From: Neocallimastix lanati (nom. inval.)
Taxonomy: Eukaryota; Neocallimastigomycota; Neocallimastigomycetes; Neocallimastigales; Neocallimastigaceae
Length of the DNA stretch: 64,000 nucleotides
Direction of reading: 5' to 3'
NCBI GenBank assembly: GCA_016946835.1
Contig: JACVTC010000079.1
Coordinates: forward strand, 62,001 to 126,000
The notes beneath the pieces were generated by a model, which worked only from the letters and a program-made list of their open reading frames with translations, had not been told where the DNA came from and ran no database searches. Positions 35,799 to 49,834 of this stretch are shown here, one piece after another; position 1 is the first letter of the stretch; every line of letters begins with the position of its first letter. The position numbers and the translations under genes are program-made.

Positions 35799-36749
35799 TT
35801 AAAACTCTAACGATGATATTCTTTTCGTATATGATGATCTGTTATCTGCATCTCTTGGAAAAGATATTCTATTTTCTATATCTGAATTTGAATGTGTACT
35901 TATATTTGAAATTTTTACATCTTTCAAACTTAATTTACTACTTTTACTACTTCCTCTACTTCTTACACTACCGTTTGAACTAAGAGTACGAGAAGAATTA
36001 GAACTACGATGAGGTTCTATTTCCTTTGATGAATATAAAGATGTTCTATTTGATAAGTAAATACGATATCTATTTAAAAATATTGCTAACATAGCCATAA
36101 ATGAGATATCAACACCTGACGAAATTTCATAAATATAGTTATATTCCTTTGTAACTAATAAATCTCTATCTTTTTCCTTCAAATAAAATTTGGCAATTAA
36201 AGATGGATTTTCTTCTATTTCACCATAATATATACCAACTTGTGTTAACTTTTTATTAGATTTTATATTTAATACTTCTTTCTTTCCATTAGCTTTATTT
36301 ACAAAATAAACCTTTATTTTATCATTTGCAAATTTTATTTTTACTCTGAATTTTACGTTTTCATCCTTTAAAAATATTCTATTTAAAATTATTTGTTTAA
36401 AATTAATTAGTTTTTTATTTTCTTAAACAGAAAGTGAAAATAATAATAATGATAATAATAATAATACTTACTTTGATGATTTCTTTTCAATATTAGTTTT
36501 TAAATTTAAAACTGGTCTATTTCTCATATCACATAAAAATAGTTCCTTATTTTCAAAATGTGGTTTAAACATTAAAAAGTATATATTATTGGTTTTTTCG
36601 TAAAATACGTATCTTTTCTTTCCATGAACTAAATCTTTTTTAACATTTACAGTATATTTTTTATTAAATACATATGTTTTATCATGTAAATATATTTCAT
36701 TAGGGGCATCTTGTAATTCTTGTCCCTTAAGACTATATGAATTTCCCAT
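35799..36749 (-). CDS. LOR/tubby-C2-like protein, two exons, N-myristoylation motif
   Basis: Exon 1 is 36749-36472 and exon 2 is 36378-35799. The intron (36471-36379, 93 bp) has GTAAGT and TAG ends; joining AA+A keeps the frame and gives 285 residues. The N terminus MGNSYS fits the N-myristoylation consensus (Gly2, Ser6). Residues about 20-220 look like a LURP-one-related (LOR, tubby C2-type) barrel: DKTYVFNKKYTVNVKKDL, YVFYEKTNNIYFLM, LCDMRNRPVLNL, and the hallmark final helix in SSGVDISFMAMLAIFLNR. The C-terminal ~70 residues are Ser/Arg-rich and probably disordered. LOR proteins resemble phospholipid scramblases and tubby. A membrane-linked role is plausible but inferred. The exact function is unknown. 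Confidence 0.75.
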
Positions 36750-39700
36750 TTTTTATTATTATATTTTATTATTAAATTTTATTGTATTATTATTTTTATT
36801 TTATTTATATTAATATTATTAATTTATTATTAATTATTGTTTATTGCATTAATTAATATTTATTATATATTTAGAATTATATTTTGTGTTTGTATATATA
36901 GAATAAATATATACAAATTATTATTAAAATATTTTTATTATTTTGTGTAATTAAATAATTATATTATTTTTTTATTTTTAATATATTAATAATAATTTAT
37001 TTTAATAAATTTTAAAAATTTCTTAAGTAATTTAAATTGAATATTGTTATATAATGTTCATTAATATAGCTATTAAAAATAATAAAAAAATCATAAATAA
37101 AAATAAAAAAGTAAAAAAAAAAAAGAAAAAAGAAAAAAAAGAAACATAAATAGGTTTTATATAGTAAAACTTAAAACAATAATTTGTATATTATATATTA
37201 AATTTTAATTATTATAATTTTCTATTACAATAAAATAAAAATTGGTGATATATTTTTTTTTATTAATATTTATTATTATTATAATAATTTTTAATATTAT
37301 AATATTATGAAATCAATATATTTTAATATACAAATAAGTATTTAAAATAATATTAAGTATTATATGGTATTACAATTTCTTAGTATTATAATTATTTAAT
37401 ATTAGTATTATTAAAAATTTGTATTACATAAAAAAGGATTTATTACATAAGACTTAATAGTATTATAATAATAATTAAGTATAACTTTAATATTATTATT
37501 AGATAATACTAAAAAAAAAAAAAAAAAAAAAATTGAAAAACAATAATAAGAATACATAAAAAAAAAATTTTTTAAATGAAAAAAAATTTTTAATTATAAA
37601 TGACTAAATATAAAATAATATATATTATAAATATATTAATAATATATATATATTTATATATAAAAAATTTTTATTCTAAAGAAAATATGAACAAATTTTA
37701 AACTATTTTACTTATTGAATTTAGAATTAATTTTATACTTAAAATATATAGTATGTAATATATTATTCATCATAATTTATTATTATATTATTTAATTAAT
37801 TCAATTATATTAAAGATATATATTATTATATTAAAACATTTAATTATTTTAAATATTATTCAAATAATATGAAAAAAAGAGGGAAAACTTTTTTAAATTT
37901 TTATGAATTGTACGCAATAAACTTTATTGTATTTAAAGTTTTCGATATAATATTAAATATACCGTTTATGTATATTCATTTACATTGTTTAAACAAATAT
38001 CATTACCTAAAAATGTGGTAATTTTAATTAGAAAAGTTTATTTATTAATAAATAAATATTTTTAAGTTTAAATCAAATAATCAAAAATAAAATAAATAAA
38101 ATAAAAATTCTATTAATACAATGCATTATATCAATATCAAAAATATTATAATATTATTAAGGTTTATACATTAAAAAAATATTAGTATTTTAATATATAA
38201 TATAATAGTTAGAAATAAACTTTATTAATTATTATTTTTTAAAATTAGAAGAAGGAAAAAAAACATATTAAAATCATAAAATATTAAAAAATTAAAAAAT
38301 ATAAGCCAATAAAAAAAAATTAAATTTAAGAAATTTATATAATACTAACTTCATTAATAAAATGGATAATAAATTTATAAAGAAATAAATTAAAAAAAAA
38401 AAAGGTTTTTAATTATGAACACTAAAAAAAAAAAAAAAAAAGAAAAGAAAAAAATAGTAAAAATAACATTGTTTAACAATGTAAAGATTAATAAAATATA
38501 AAAAAAAAAAAAAAAAAAAATTAAAATTATCTAATAAAAGGGATGATCATTAAATAATTTTTAAATATATATATATACATATTTAAATAACAATGTAAGA
38601 TCAATAATAATAGTAAAAATTTTATTTTTTATATCATTATCAAAAAAGGATAATACTACAAATAAATTATAATAATCTACAATTAATAACATAAATAAAA
38701 ATAATACTTACATTAATAATAACAATAATAATAATAATAGTTATATTGAAAATAGAAATTATTATAAATGAAATTATTAAAATATTAACAATATAAACAA
38801 AGATAAATTTCATAATAATAGTAATAATAATAATAACATTATTTTTTATTTTTTTCAATAAAAAAAAATTGATATTTAAATGAAATATCACTATTACTAT
38901 TTATATTATTTAAAATAAAATATTATTAAATAATATGTTTTATGTCGTTTATACATATCCAACAATAAAAATACAGATTTAATTATCTGTGAAGAAATAC
39001 TAAGAATTTAAAAAAATATAATAAATAAAGTTTGAAATTTTTTTAAAGAATTTGCTAGGAAATTTTCCGCTTTACTACAACTTGCAACTAAAGAGCAAAA
39101 ACATATATATAATGAACCTTTTTTTACAGTAAATAAAATTTAATATAAAAGTTGAATTAAAAGAAAAATTAAGCTATTATTATAAAAGGAAAAAAGCTAT
39201 ATAAAATATATATGCGCAACTGCTTTAATATATATAATAAAAATAATATAAATGGTATAATAAATTTTTTCTGTAAAAATTATTATAAAAAAATAAGTTT
39301 CAATAAAAACCTTCAGTTTCACAAAAAAAGGTTTAAGGAATTAATAAAAAAGATTACTTTATAAAAATTAATTAGTATATATATAATAAAAAGTTTCACA
39401 ATAAATAATTATATAAAAGAAAATTATATTAAGTTATAACTATTTATATACATAATAATTATAAACAAGTCTAATATTTTTATTATTTTTACTATTATTA
39501 TTTGTATTATTAGTATTTATAAATATATAAATATTATTAAATATATTGATATTATTAATTATATAAAAATATAATTTTTTATTCAGTCTCTTAATTATTA
39601 TTATCAATTATTAATAATTTTATTATTATTATTTCTATTATTTTTTTAATTCTATTATTATTTTACCTTATTATCTTATTATATCTTTTATTATTATTTC

Positions 39701-39731
<31 letters not shown>

Positions 39732-39781
39732 TTTTCAATTATTATTATTTTTATTATTATTATTATTATTATTATATTATT

Positions 39782-39812
<31 letters not shown>

Positions 39813-41474
39813 TTATTATTATATTATTATTATTATTTTTATTATTATTATTTATTATAATAAATTAACATTCACTATAATGGAAAATAAATTAATAAAA
39901 TAATGTGGTGTTCATTTTTTTTATTATTATAATTTTTATAAATAAATCATACACAATTAGGATTATCTTGTAAATAATTTAATCTTGTCAAAAATAATAT
40001 ATTAATATAAAAAAAGTAATAATTAAAATTTAATATTCGATAATTAATTTTATCTTTAAGTATTATATTATTTTTTTATAATATTAATTTATTTTTATTT
40101 TTTTTTAAAAAAATATGTATATAATATTATAATTATTTCTATATAGCAATGATTTATTTAATGAAATAAATACTATAATAAATATTATGTTTAATTTAAA
40201 AATTCAAATTTAAATTAATTTATCAAAAAAAAATTTTTTTTAAAAAAAAAATAAAATTATAATAATAAAATATATATTATAATTTATTATATTATATTTT
40301 ATTCAATCTGTACTTTATATTAACATTTCTTCTATTTCTTTTATTTTATTTTATTCAATCTGTAATTTATATTCTTATTTCAATTATTTATCTTCATTTA
40401 TTTTATCATTATTGTTATTAGTAATAATTATATTATTTAAATATTATAATTAACCTTTTAATTTTTATAAAATTAACTATTTTTTAATATTTTTGTTGAC
40501 ACATCATGCACCATTATGTCTGTTATTACTTTATTATTAATATTATTTTAATATTAATTTTAAAAATTATATCTTTTAATTAGATATAATATTGATTTTT
40601 TTTTTTTTTTTTAAACTATAAGAAGAAACTTAATATTTTAATTTGTTATAAATGTTTCACAAATACCAATATTGAAATAAAATAAAATTATAAAAATTAT
40701 AAAAATAAATTGATAATATTAAAATTTAATTTATTACATTAATAATATTAATAATAATATAGAAGTAAAATATTATTATATTATACTATATTAAATGGTA
40801 ATCAATTAAATCAACATAAATAAAATTTTACCAAAGAATAAATGAATAAATGAAGAAAATAATGAGAGTAAAACATAAATTTATTATAATTAATATATTA
40901 AATTAAATTATTAAATTCAGAAAAGATTAATGAATTAATTTGATTAAAACAGTGGTCTTTATATTAAATAATTATAATTATAAATATCTTCCATTAATTA
41001 ATATTTAGAAAAATAAAAAAGTTATATAAATAAATAATATCAAAAAGATTTATTTGTGTTAAAAGTAATAATTTTTATAAAAAAAATTTAAAATATATAT
41101 ATATAATTATATATAATTACTAATTATAGAATAAGAATTATTAAAAGTTAAAAAATTTTTCATTAAAAATTTTTTTTTTTTTGGTTTACATTATTTCTAC
41201 AAAATTAATATAACATTTTAATTCCTTAAATTAAATAGCTAATATTGTTTCTCACTTCCTTGTTATTTTATCTTTCCTTTAGGTGAATAAATAGATTTCA
41301 TTTATTATTTTTATCTTTTATTTATCTTTTTTCTTTTTATTTTTTAGAGAAATTTCATTTTAATATATAAATAATTCTCATCTTTTAATATTATACATTA
41401 AATACAAATAAAAAGTTAACATTCCTAAATATTATAGGAATAATTAATAAGTTTACTGTAGACACAAAAAATTG

Positions 41475-41555
<81 letters not shown>

Positions 41556-42580
41556 GAATAATAGCTAATCTTGGATGTTTAAAAATTGTAGAATTATTTT
41601 TATATTTAAAATCTACGATGAATATATTATACTAATGACATAATAATAATTGTTTTAATTGGTTATTAATAGAAATACATCGGAATAAATTATAGTTTTT
41701 TTTTAATTTGGTTCATAATATAAATATTAACATCGAAATAATTTAAAAAAAAAAAAAAAAATTAAAAAATAAACTTTCCAATATTGAAAAGTTAATGGAG
41801 TTATATTTCTTATTAATTACTAATCAATTAATTTGTTGAAACGTAATGTCATTCATATATTTAATAGTAAGTTATGTTTAAAGGAATGATGAAGCATATA
41901 GTTTTTTTTTTTTATCATAATTTAAAAATTATTATAAATCAAATTAATATTAATATTTACCAAACAAAAAAAAAGTCAATATTAAAACTAATACAAGTTA
42001 TATTATATTCAAACTTAATAATACTAAAAATATTAAATTTAGAATTTTATTAATACAAGAAAAAATATATATAAATAATAATTATAATCTTAAAGAAATT
42101 TATTTCATTGAAAAAAATTTACAATAAGTTTTTATTAATAATAATTAATTGTTAAAATTTAACATTTATTCATATATACCGAATTATAAATACAGACTAA
42201 CTACCATATTTATTTAAATATATTCATATAATTATATTTAATAAAAATATTATATTTCATTTAATAGTACCTTTTTAAAATATCAAAAATATCAATATAG
42301 TATATATAATTTTCCTATAATAAATTAAACAATATATAAACTTCATAATTAATTTATTGCATTTATACATATTCATCACACAAAAAATAAAAGTATTACC
42401 AAATATAATAATATATTTTTGAAAAAAAAGTTATTAAATTTTCCCACTTCTAATATTGTTAACATTGTTTAATATATATTATTCACAATTATTTAAAATA
42501 TTTATTATAAATTTATAAATATATATATATATATTTATGTAATATTAATCTTATCTTTTTTTTATAATATTATTATTATT

Positions 42581-42635
<55 letters not shown>

Positions 42636-43019
42636 TTATGAATACTTATTATGGTATATATTATTACTACTATTTTAATTAAAATTATTCCTACTCTTAT
42701 TATTAGTATAATTATTGTTTGTTATTATTTATTATCTATATCATTATTCTCCCTATTTATTTTTATTATTTTATTATTTTATTATTGTTATTTTTTAATA
42801 TTATTATTTATATTATTATTATTCTTTTCTACTATTAATATTATTATACTATTATTAGTATTTCCTCTTCTATTCCCACTGTTTTCATTAATATTTATAT
42901 TATTCCTTTATATTAATATATTTTGATTATTCTTTTTTTTTTTTTTTTAATATTTTAATATTAAAATTATTACTATTATAATTATTATTACTATTATAAT
43001 TATTATAACTATTATTTTA

Positions 43020-43078
<59 letters not shown>

Positions 43079-43843
43079 TTATGAATTATTATTGTATATT
43101 GTATATATTACTATTTTAATTAAAATTATTCCCACTCTTTTAATATAATTATTGTTTGTAATTTAATTATTATTTATTATCTATATCATTATTTTTCCTA
43201 TATATTTTTATTTTTTAATATTATTATTTTAATGTTAAAAATAGTTTATATATGTATATATATAATAAATAAATTCAAAATATATTAAGAATATCAAAAA
43301 GGTTTATTCAATTTTAATTAAAAAGAAGAAAAAAAAATTAAATGCTATCCTTTGTAAAGAAATTTTATAAAATAAAAACATTTTATATTTTCATAATTGA
43401 ATTATTATGATATATTAAAATTATAGTTTTTTATTATTATATTTAATTTTTATTTTAATTAATGATATTAATAAATACTTTATACATTTTGAATATCTTT
43501 TTTTTTTTTTAAAGTAACATACTTTTTATTTTGTAATTATATTAATATACTTAAAGCTTTCAAGAAATAAACTGTCACTATTTTATTATAATTTTAATTT
43601 GATATTTATAACTGGTTAAATATTGTTTCATCATTATTATTTTAATATTGTTGATATAATATTATTTTTTTATATATTATAAATACTTAGTAATTTATTA
43701 TTTTTCAATATTAATTTAATATATCTTTGAAATAATTGACACATAGTAATTTTTTTTAATCAAGATAAAATATGTCATTTAAATATAATATATATATATA
43801 TATATATATTTAAAACTACATTATTTAATTATATATTATTATT

Positions 43844-43874
<31 letters not shown>

Positions 43875-44329
43875 GAATATTTTTTTAATTATACGTTTTA
43901 CTTTTTTTTTAGAAAATTTATTTATGGTTTTCATTTTATAATTAACATAATAATAGTACTAAAATAATAATAAATTTTAACATTTTAAAAAAAATTTTAA
44001 AATAAAGATAAATCAAATTGATTACTATATTATTAACTTTTTTAACTTTTTGATAAATTAATTTATAAAACTAATTAAAAAATTAATATTTTTAGTCTCA
44101 ATATATTTTCATTTTAAAAAAAAGATTTAAATAATTTATCTATCAATTATTTATTGTTATATTTATTCATTCATTTATATAATCTATTAAATTATCCACT
44201 ACTATTCGTCTTTGGTATTATATAATAGATTAATATTTTTCAATTTTTATTTTTATTTGATAATATTTCTAAAATATTATTAAATAATAATGTTTTATGA
44301 ATTAAAATTTTTGAATAATAACAATAATA
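36750..44329. other. Long AT-rich region without recognisable genes
   Basis: About 7.6 kb of A+T-rich DNA with many homopolymers. Simple repeats: (ATT)n near 39705-39860 and 41471-41553; (TTTA)n at about 42576-42637 and 43033-43082, each followed by ATGAAT(A/T) and similar downstream text, so the two form a degenerate duplication (42540-42760 and 43000-43210). Open frames are short, of biased composition and without recognised domains. Confidence 0.6.
40290..40390 (+). repeat. Copies of the TTCAATCTGTACTTTATATT motif
   Basis: Two tandem, slightly diverged copies of the repeat found at 3388-3500. Confidence 0.6.
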
Positions 44330-44486
44330 ATAAAAAGATTGTGCATTTAATAATAATAATAATAATAAAAAGATTGTGTATTTAATAATAATAATTATAA
44401 TAAAAAGATTGTGTATTTAATAATAATAATAATAATAAAAAGATTGTGTATTTAATAATAATAATAATAATAAAAAGATTGTGTAT

Positions 44487-44523
<37 letters not shown>

Positions 44524-44660
44524 GATTATGTATTTAATAATAATAATAATAATAAAAAGATTATGTATTTAATAATAATAATAATAATAATTATATTATT
44601 ATTATTATTATTATATTCTTTTTTGTTTGTTTATCTATTTAATAATAATAAAAAGATTGT
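44330..44660 (-). repeat. Satellite array in inverted orientation
   Basis: Units AAAAAGATTGTGTATTTAAT with (AAT)n, the reverse complement of the 11465-13200 family with a TACACAATC variant. About eight units. Confidence 0.92.
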
Positions 44661-44876
44661 GTATTCAATAATCATAATCATAATAACATTAATAAGTACC
44701 GGAATAATCATAATATATATTATAAATAATAATAATGTAAAGGAATAATATAAATATTAATGAAAATAGTAGGAATAGAAAAGGAAATATTAATAATAAT
44801 ATAATAATATTAAAAGTAAAAAAGAATAATAATAATAATATATATAAGGGTTAGAATAATAAATTTATTTTGGAAA

Positions 44877-45054
44877 GCACTTCACCAGGTTGCATTCGCC
44901 AAATTGAAAATTATTACATAAATAAATAAAATTAAATATTATTAATATAGAATAAAAACAAGTTTAAAAAAAATTGTTTTGAATTTTTATTTATTTATTC
45001 ATTCATATCAATAATCCACTTAGCGAAATGCAACAAGGCGAAATGCAATTCTCC
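44877..45054 (-). mobile_element. MITE-like family 1, copy A
   Basis: About 180 bp whose ends carry GGCGAAATGCAA-type inverted repeats (TTGCATTCGCCAAATT left; GCGAAATGCAACAAGGCG right). Its whole length is the reverse complement of 62951-63160, including the internal AATAAAAACAAGTTT and ATCAATAATCCACTT blocks. It has no coding capacity. Confidence 0.75.
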
Positions 45055-45059
45055 CATTT

Positions 45060-45345
45060 CCCAATTGTACATTTTTCAGAGGGGCATATTTTTCGTATGT
45101 GACTTGTTTTTTAAAATTAAATAAATAATAAATATTCGTTTTTATATATAATTTATTAATTGTAAAAAATAATTTTTTATAAAAAAAATAATTTTTTATC
45201 ATTCTTTGTTAATAAAATATATTATTATATCATTTGAAATAATTATTTATATATTTATTTATGATTGTATAGAATATCATAAAAATGTATGGCTTTATTT
45301 TAAATTTTGTAAGCCACATTTCGAAATGCACTGCATTCTTTATTT
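45060..45345 (+). mobile_element. MITE-like family 2, copy 1
   Basis: Shares a ~260-bp backbone with 61590-61895: CGTATGTGACTTGTTTTTTA near the start, AATATTCGTTTTTATATATA, and AAAATGTATGGCTTTATTTT then GCCACATTTCGAAATGCA at the end. The ends are loosely inverted (GTGACTT versus AAGCCAC). Confidence 0.6.
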
Positions 45346-45598
45346 TAATATATAATAAAATTAAGACATCAAAAAAATTTTCTTATACTTTAAAATAAAT
45401 AAAAAAACAAGTTATAAATAATGATTTTAAATGTTTATAATCTCTTAAACTAAAAATTAAAAATTCCAAAATAAAAATATTCACCAATAAAATTATTTTA
45501 TTGCTTAACTTTATTAATATTTTCAAATATTACTAGAAATTTTAGAATGTATAATAAAATTACGTTACATAATCTAACAAGAATATGTAATAATATTT

Positions 45599-45973
45599 TT
45601 CCATTTTGAATCTTTGACGTCTTTTATAAATCAAACTAAGAGTGGAAATGAGACTATCAATATTAACTCGGAGATAATTATGGAATTATTTAAGAATATG
45701 GAGGCTAACGATAATGAAAATTTAAATGAGATAGAGATACCGATTCAAGTCACAATAATGATAATAATAAATTATGCAACAAATTTTGTAAAAATGTTGA
45801 AGAAAGAAATGATGAAAGTAAACAATACCAAGGACCGGAATACGAACATCATAATAAAAATATAGAATCTTATAGTGGTACTTTCGATAAAGATAATGAA
45901 TTAAAAGAAATTTATTCAAAATTTGAGAAAAAGATTAATCTAGATAATGAAGAGTTAAGAAAGCGTAATTAAT
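45599..45973 (+). other. Coding-like relic of unknown gene upstream of the Rpb2-like relic
   Basis: More codon-like than its surroundings. One frame reads KSGNETININSEIIMELFKN and another KYQ-type text CKNVEERNDESKQYQGPEY, broken by shifts. No family recognised. It may be an N-terminal part of the next relic or a separate gene. Confidence 0.35.
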
Positions 45974-47128
45974 GAGTTGTCCAATATTGAAATTGAAAGA
46001 GATCAATCCATCCTGAATACGAAAAGCAACCATTACCATAGATTTAATGGACAGAATGCTGTTGTCGCTATTTTGGCATTTGGAAATAATCAAGAGGACA
46101 GTGTAATATTCAATGCAACTAGTATTGAGAATGGTATGTTTACTAATATAAAATATCGTTATCAATATATTTCCTACAACATCTAAGATGAAATCTTGAT
46201 TAATATCAATTCAAATTATGAAAATGGATTATCTAAACCAAATACATTGATTGATAGAAATTTGTTTTATAGTAATGAACGACTTTTCCGTATATACAAT
46301 TTTACTAAAAATGAAGTCAGGGATATCGAAAATATATTTAGAAGACCGGTTTATGTGGATCATTGTACCACCTTTGTCGAGGATGATATTTGCTATTTTT
46401 GTGTTGAAGTTCGCCATTTGAATAAACCGCAACAAAGCGATAAATTTGCAAGTAGATATGCCCAGAAGGGAATATTGGATCTATTATGCCAGAGTAATTA
46501 ATTCCACGCACTGAGTTTGGAATTATTCCGGATATTATTGTTAATCTACATACCTTTCCTTCTCGTATGACAGTAGGACATTTAATTGAAATGTTTGTTG
46601 GGAAATGTATGGTGATGGATCCTCAACGTTGTGAAACGTTTTTCGATGCATCCATTGAGAGTAATGATATCAAAAATTATGAAGCCAACTACATTGATAG
46701 CGGTATTCCGATCATGGAAAAAAATGGTGGATTCCATCACTTGTAAATTCATAGGAGAAGCCTTTATTGGAGTTTGCTATTATACAGCATTACAGCATCA
46801 AATCGAAGAAAAAAATGTTTTATCGTATTCTCGGAAATATTAATGCAATAAGTAAATAGCCTATGGAAGGGTAAATCACAAAATGGTGGATTACGTATTG
46901 GAGAAATGGAAAAAGATGCATTAATAGCTCATAGGGCTAATGCCATCCTAAGTTTAAGAATAGCATTGACCTTACAGAAATAAAATATTGTAATGTATGT
47001 CATTCATTAGGTACAAAAGACACTTGATGTGATACATCAACAAAAACACTTTCAATATCAAATAGTTTTAACATCATGAATTCCTATTTGGAGTCTATTG
47101 GTTTACATACTAAAATTTACGAATAAAT
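45974..47128 (+). pseudogene. Rpb2-like RNA polymerase second subunit, C-terminal half, broken
   Basis: Landmarks of the C-terminal half of multisubunit RNA polymerase second-largest subunits occur in the correct order: FGNNQEDSVIFN (46076-46111), DKFASRYAQKG (46440-46472), [17 protein letters not shown] (about 46553-46603), GVCYYTALQHQIEEKN (about 46770-46817), GGLRIGEMEKDALIAHRA (about 46884-46937), and a C-terminal zinc-ribbon remnant YCNVCH (about 46988-47005) followed by a final helix. In a working enzyme these form the hybrid-binding and clamp-contact part of the active centre. Several stops and frameshifts interrupt the text, for example after 46183 and at about 46499. The sequence is clearly divergent from a host Pol II subunit, and a nearby D5-like relic suggests a giant-virus origin. 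A decayed Pol I/II/III paralogue is the alternative. Confidence 0.7.
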
Positions 47129-47920
47129 AAAACATCTATAATAAATTATAAAATTGAATAATAATTTTTTGAATTAAATAAAGCATTACTTTAACTAAAT
47201 AAATTTTTTAAAAATTTAAAAAAAATATATATATATATATATTTTATTAATTAAAAAATTTTTTTTAAAAATTTAAAAAAAAAAAAAACATGATATTGTT
47301 ATTAACGATTCTAAAATTATATTTATTTATTTACTTATATAAACTGTATACTAAATATATATATATATTAATAAAATATTTCAAAAAGTTTTTAAAAAAT
47401 ATGTCTTATCATGATAAAAAAAATATAAAATATAAATAAAAAAGAAAATAAAATAAATATATTTAAATTTTTAAAAAAAAAAAAAATAATAATTATAATA
47501 ATACAAAGTTTTATATCATATTAATTATAAAATATATAAAAAAAAAAAATTTAAACTCTTGTTAACTTTACATTAAATAAATATTTACTATAAAAGTATA
47601 CTATACTTAAAATATTACTAGGAATTAATAAATCATATAAAATAAATTTTTATTGCTATAATAAAGTATGGAGTGTAAATAATATTTTATTATTTCAAAT
47701 TAGATTAATATTTTATAAGATGTTGTAATGTTATATAATATAAAAACCTAGTTTCAATTACATTTTAAAATTTATATAAATATATTAAATATAATATATT
47801 GTATTTATAATTTGAAAGAAAATATTATACATTAATACTATTTAATAAACATTATAAATAATATATACATAAATACTCTACACATATAGATATATATAAT
47901 TATAGTAGTACATAATTATA
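47129..47920. other. AT-rich spacer
   Basis: No gene seen. A- and T-runs and TA repeats only. Confidence 0.6.
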
Positions 47921-48196
47921 GTAGTACATAATTATATCTATTAGTAGATAACTATATAAATTCAATGTATGATTTATTTATACAAAATTGAAGCAAAAAA
48001 AAATATTATTGCGTTTATTTTAATTAATGAATTAATCAAGAAGTATTATTAATTATTAGTAGTACATAATTATATCTATAAGTAGATAACTATATTAATT
48101 CAATGTATGATTTATTTATACAAAATTGAAACAAAAAAAAAATATTATTGCGTTTATTTTAATTAATGAATTAATCAAGAAGTATTATTAATTATT
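47921..48196. repeat. 138-bp tandem duplication
   Basis: 47921-48058 and 48059-48196 are near identical, both starting GTAGTACATAATTATATCTA and ending AAGTATTATTAATTATTA. The second copy ends at the 3' edge of the helicase-like relic. Confidence 0.9.
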
Positions 48197-48968
48197 AAAT
48201 CTATAACCAATGATAGATTCAATCATACGACTTGAATCAGATGATGGAACATTTTTAATACGAATGCTATACTTTACCAAATCCATACAAAAATCCTCCA
48301 AGCTGTAAATTAATTGAACGATTAGATACGTATTGCTTATACCATACTTTATAGCGGGAATAGCACTCATCGATTGAAATAGCATAGTTATCTTTTTCAT
48401 CAGTTATATTTTTTTTTCTAGGAAACTGGCTATATGATCACTACGCATTAATAAATGCCTTGGAAGCTTCAACGACCATTGAAGGAAATTCCTAGGGTAG
48501 TGTAATCTTCCTGATAATTCTGAATCAGCAAATGGATAAGAGCCTCGGCATAAGCTTGAATTTTCGGGCCTTTGCCATGTTGGATTGGTATGCTTTACAA
48601 GAAGGATTGCTGATGTTTTGAGTGGAAGTTAGAATGGAAATATTCATTTTATTAACAAATTTGTTGAGTAAATGGAATCACCAAAATACGATTAATTAAT
48701 GCGTTATCCAAGTTTGAAATGGTCAATTTATCATTGGTATTGATAATCGGTAATAGATCCCACATACACAGTTTGAAGATATGGTTTTAATGTAGCCAAC
48801 ATTACCGGTAATGGCCTTTGTGTCTCCCAATAATATTAATCGAGCGACTCTTGAATTATTAAGGTCTATCATATGTGGACTCGGTTTATCGGTGGTTACC
48901 GACTTTCCTAAAAATAAGGAAACATTTGGAGTGGCAGCATAATCACCTAAAGCAAGACGTAGCAAGTA
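48188..48968 (-). pseudogene. D5-like primase-helicase C-terminal region, broken
   Basis: The upper open part (48965-48723) reads LGDYAATPNVSLFLGKS, then SPHMIDLNNSRVARLILLGD and AITGN, the order found in the superfamily 3 helicase domain of D5-like primase-helicases after the Walker A region. After a shift the text continues in a different frame with LCMWDLLPIINTNDKL and NALINRILVIPF, matching the typical NRI-viPF segment, then two stops, then YAEALIHLLIQNYQEDYTTL, similar to the C-terminal helices of the family. The last open part (48400-48188) is less clear. Walker A itself is not seen, as the relic is truncated upstream at about 48968. D5-like helicases replicate the genomes of large DNA viruses, and some plasmids and phages have them too. 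Confidence 0.55.
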
Positions 48969-49770
48969 AACACTTTAAAATAAATAAAAAAAAACAAGTA
49001 ATAAATAAATAAACAATAAATAAAATAAATAATAAAAATTTAAATTGAATAAATAAATGAACTATAAAAAATTAAATATATTTTATTTTTAGCCATCAAA
49101 AAAAAAAAAAAAAAAAAACTATCCAAAGGAAAAAAAAACCAAAAAATTGAAAAAACTCTAACAAATAGAGGAAAAGAAAAAATTATTATTATAAATAAAT
49201 ATTATTATAAATAAATATTATTAAAATATATCATTAAAATTAAATATTTTGTTATTATTTTAACAAAAAATACTGAAATATTTCATTATTTATTTAATAT
49301 AATTTAAGTTCCGAAATGCAACACCAAAAAATTATCTTCATTAAATATGGATAAATTTGCTTAAATATTTATTATTATTATTTTTATTATGCATTCTTAA
49401 TTATTAATTATGTTTATTATTATTATGAATTACTTTTTATTATATTTATTATTATTATGAATTACTTTTTATTATATTTATTATTATTATGAATTACTTT
49501 TTATTATATTTATTATTATTATGAATTACTTTTTATTATATTTATTATCATTATGAATTACTTTTTATTATATTTATTATTATTATGAATTACTTTTTAT
49601 TATATTTATTATTATTATTATGCATATTATGTGTTATTAATTATTATATATATTATTATATCCTATCATAAGGAAATAATAAAAAGAATAATATTTAGAT
49701 ATTTAGGTCCAAAGAAAAATACTAATAAAAAAAAATTAACAATGAAACTTCAAAAAGTATCCAATTTCCA

Positions 49771-49834
<64 letters not shown>

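Noticed and set aside
42651-42926. 91-residue hydrophobic frame
   Set aside because: Composed of ATT/TTA-type codons in repeat-rich DNA; a degenerate duplicate of the same DNA at 43080 is not open.
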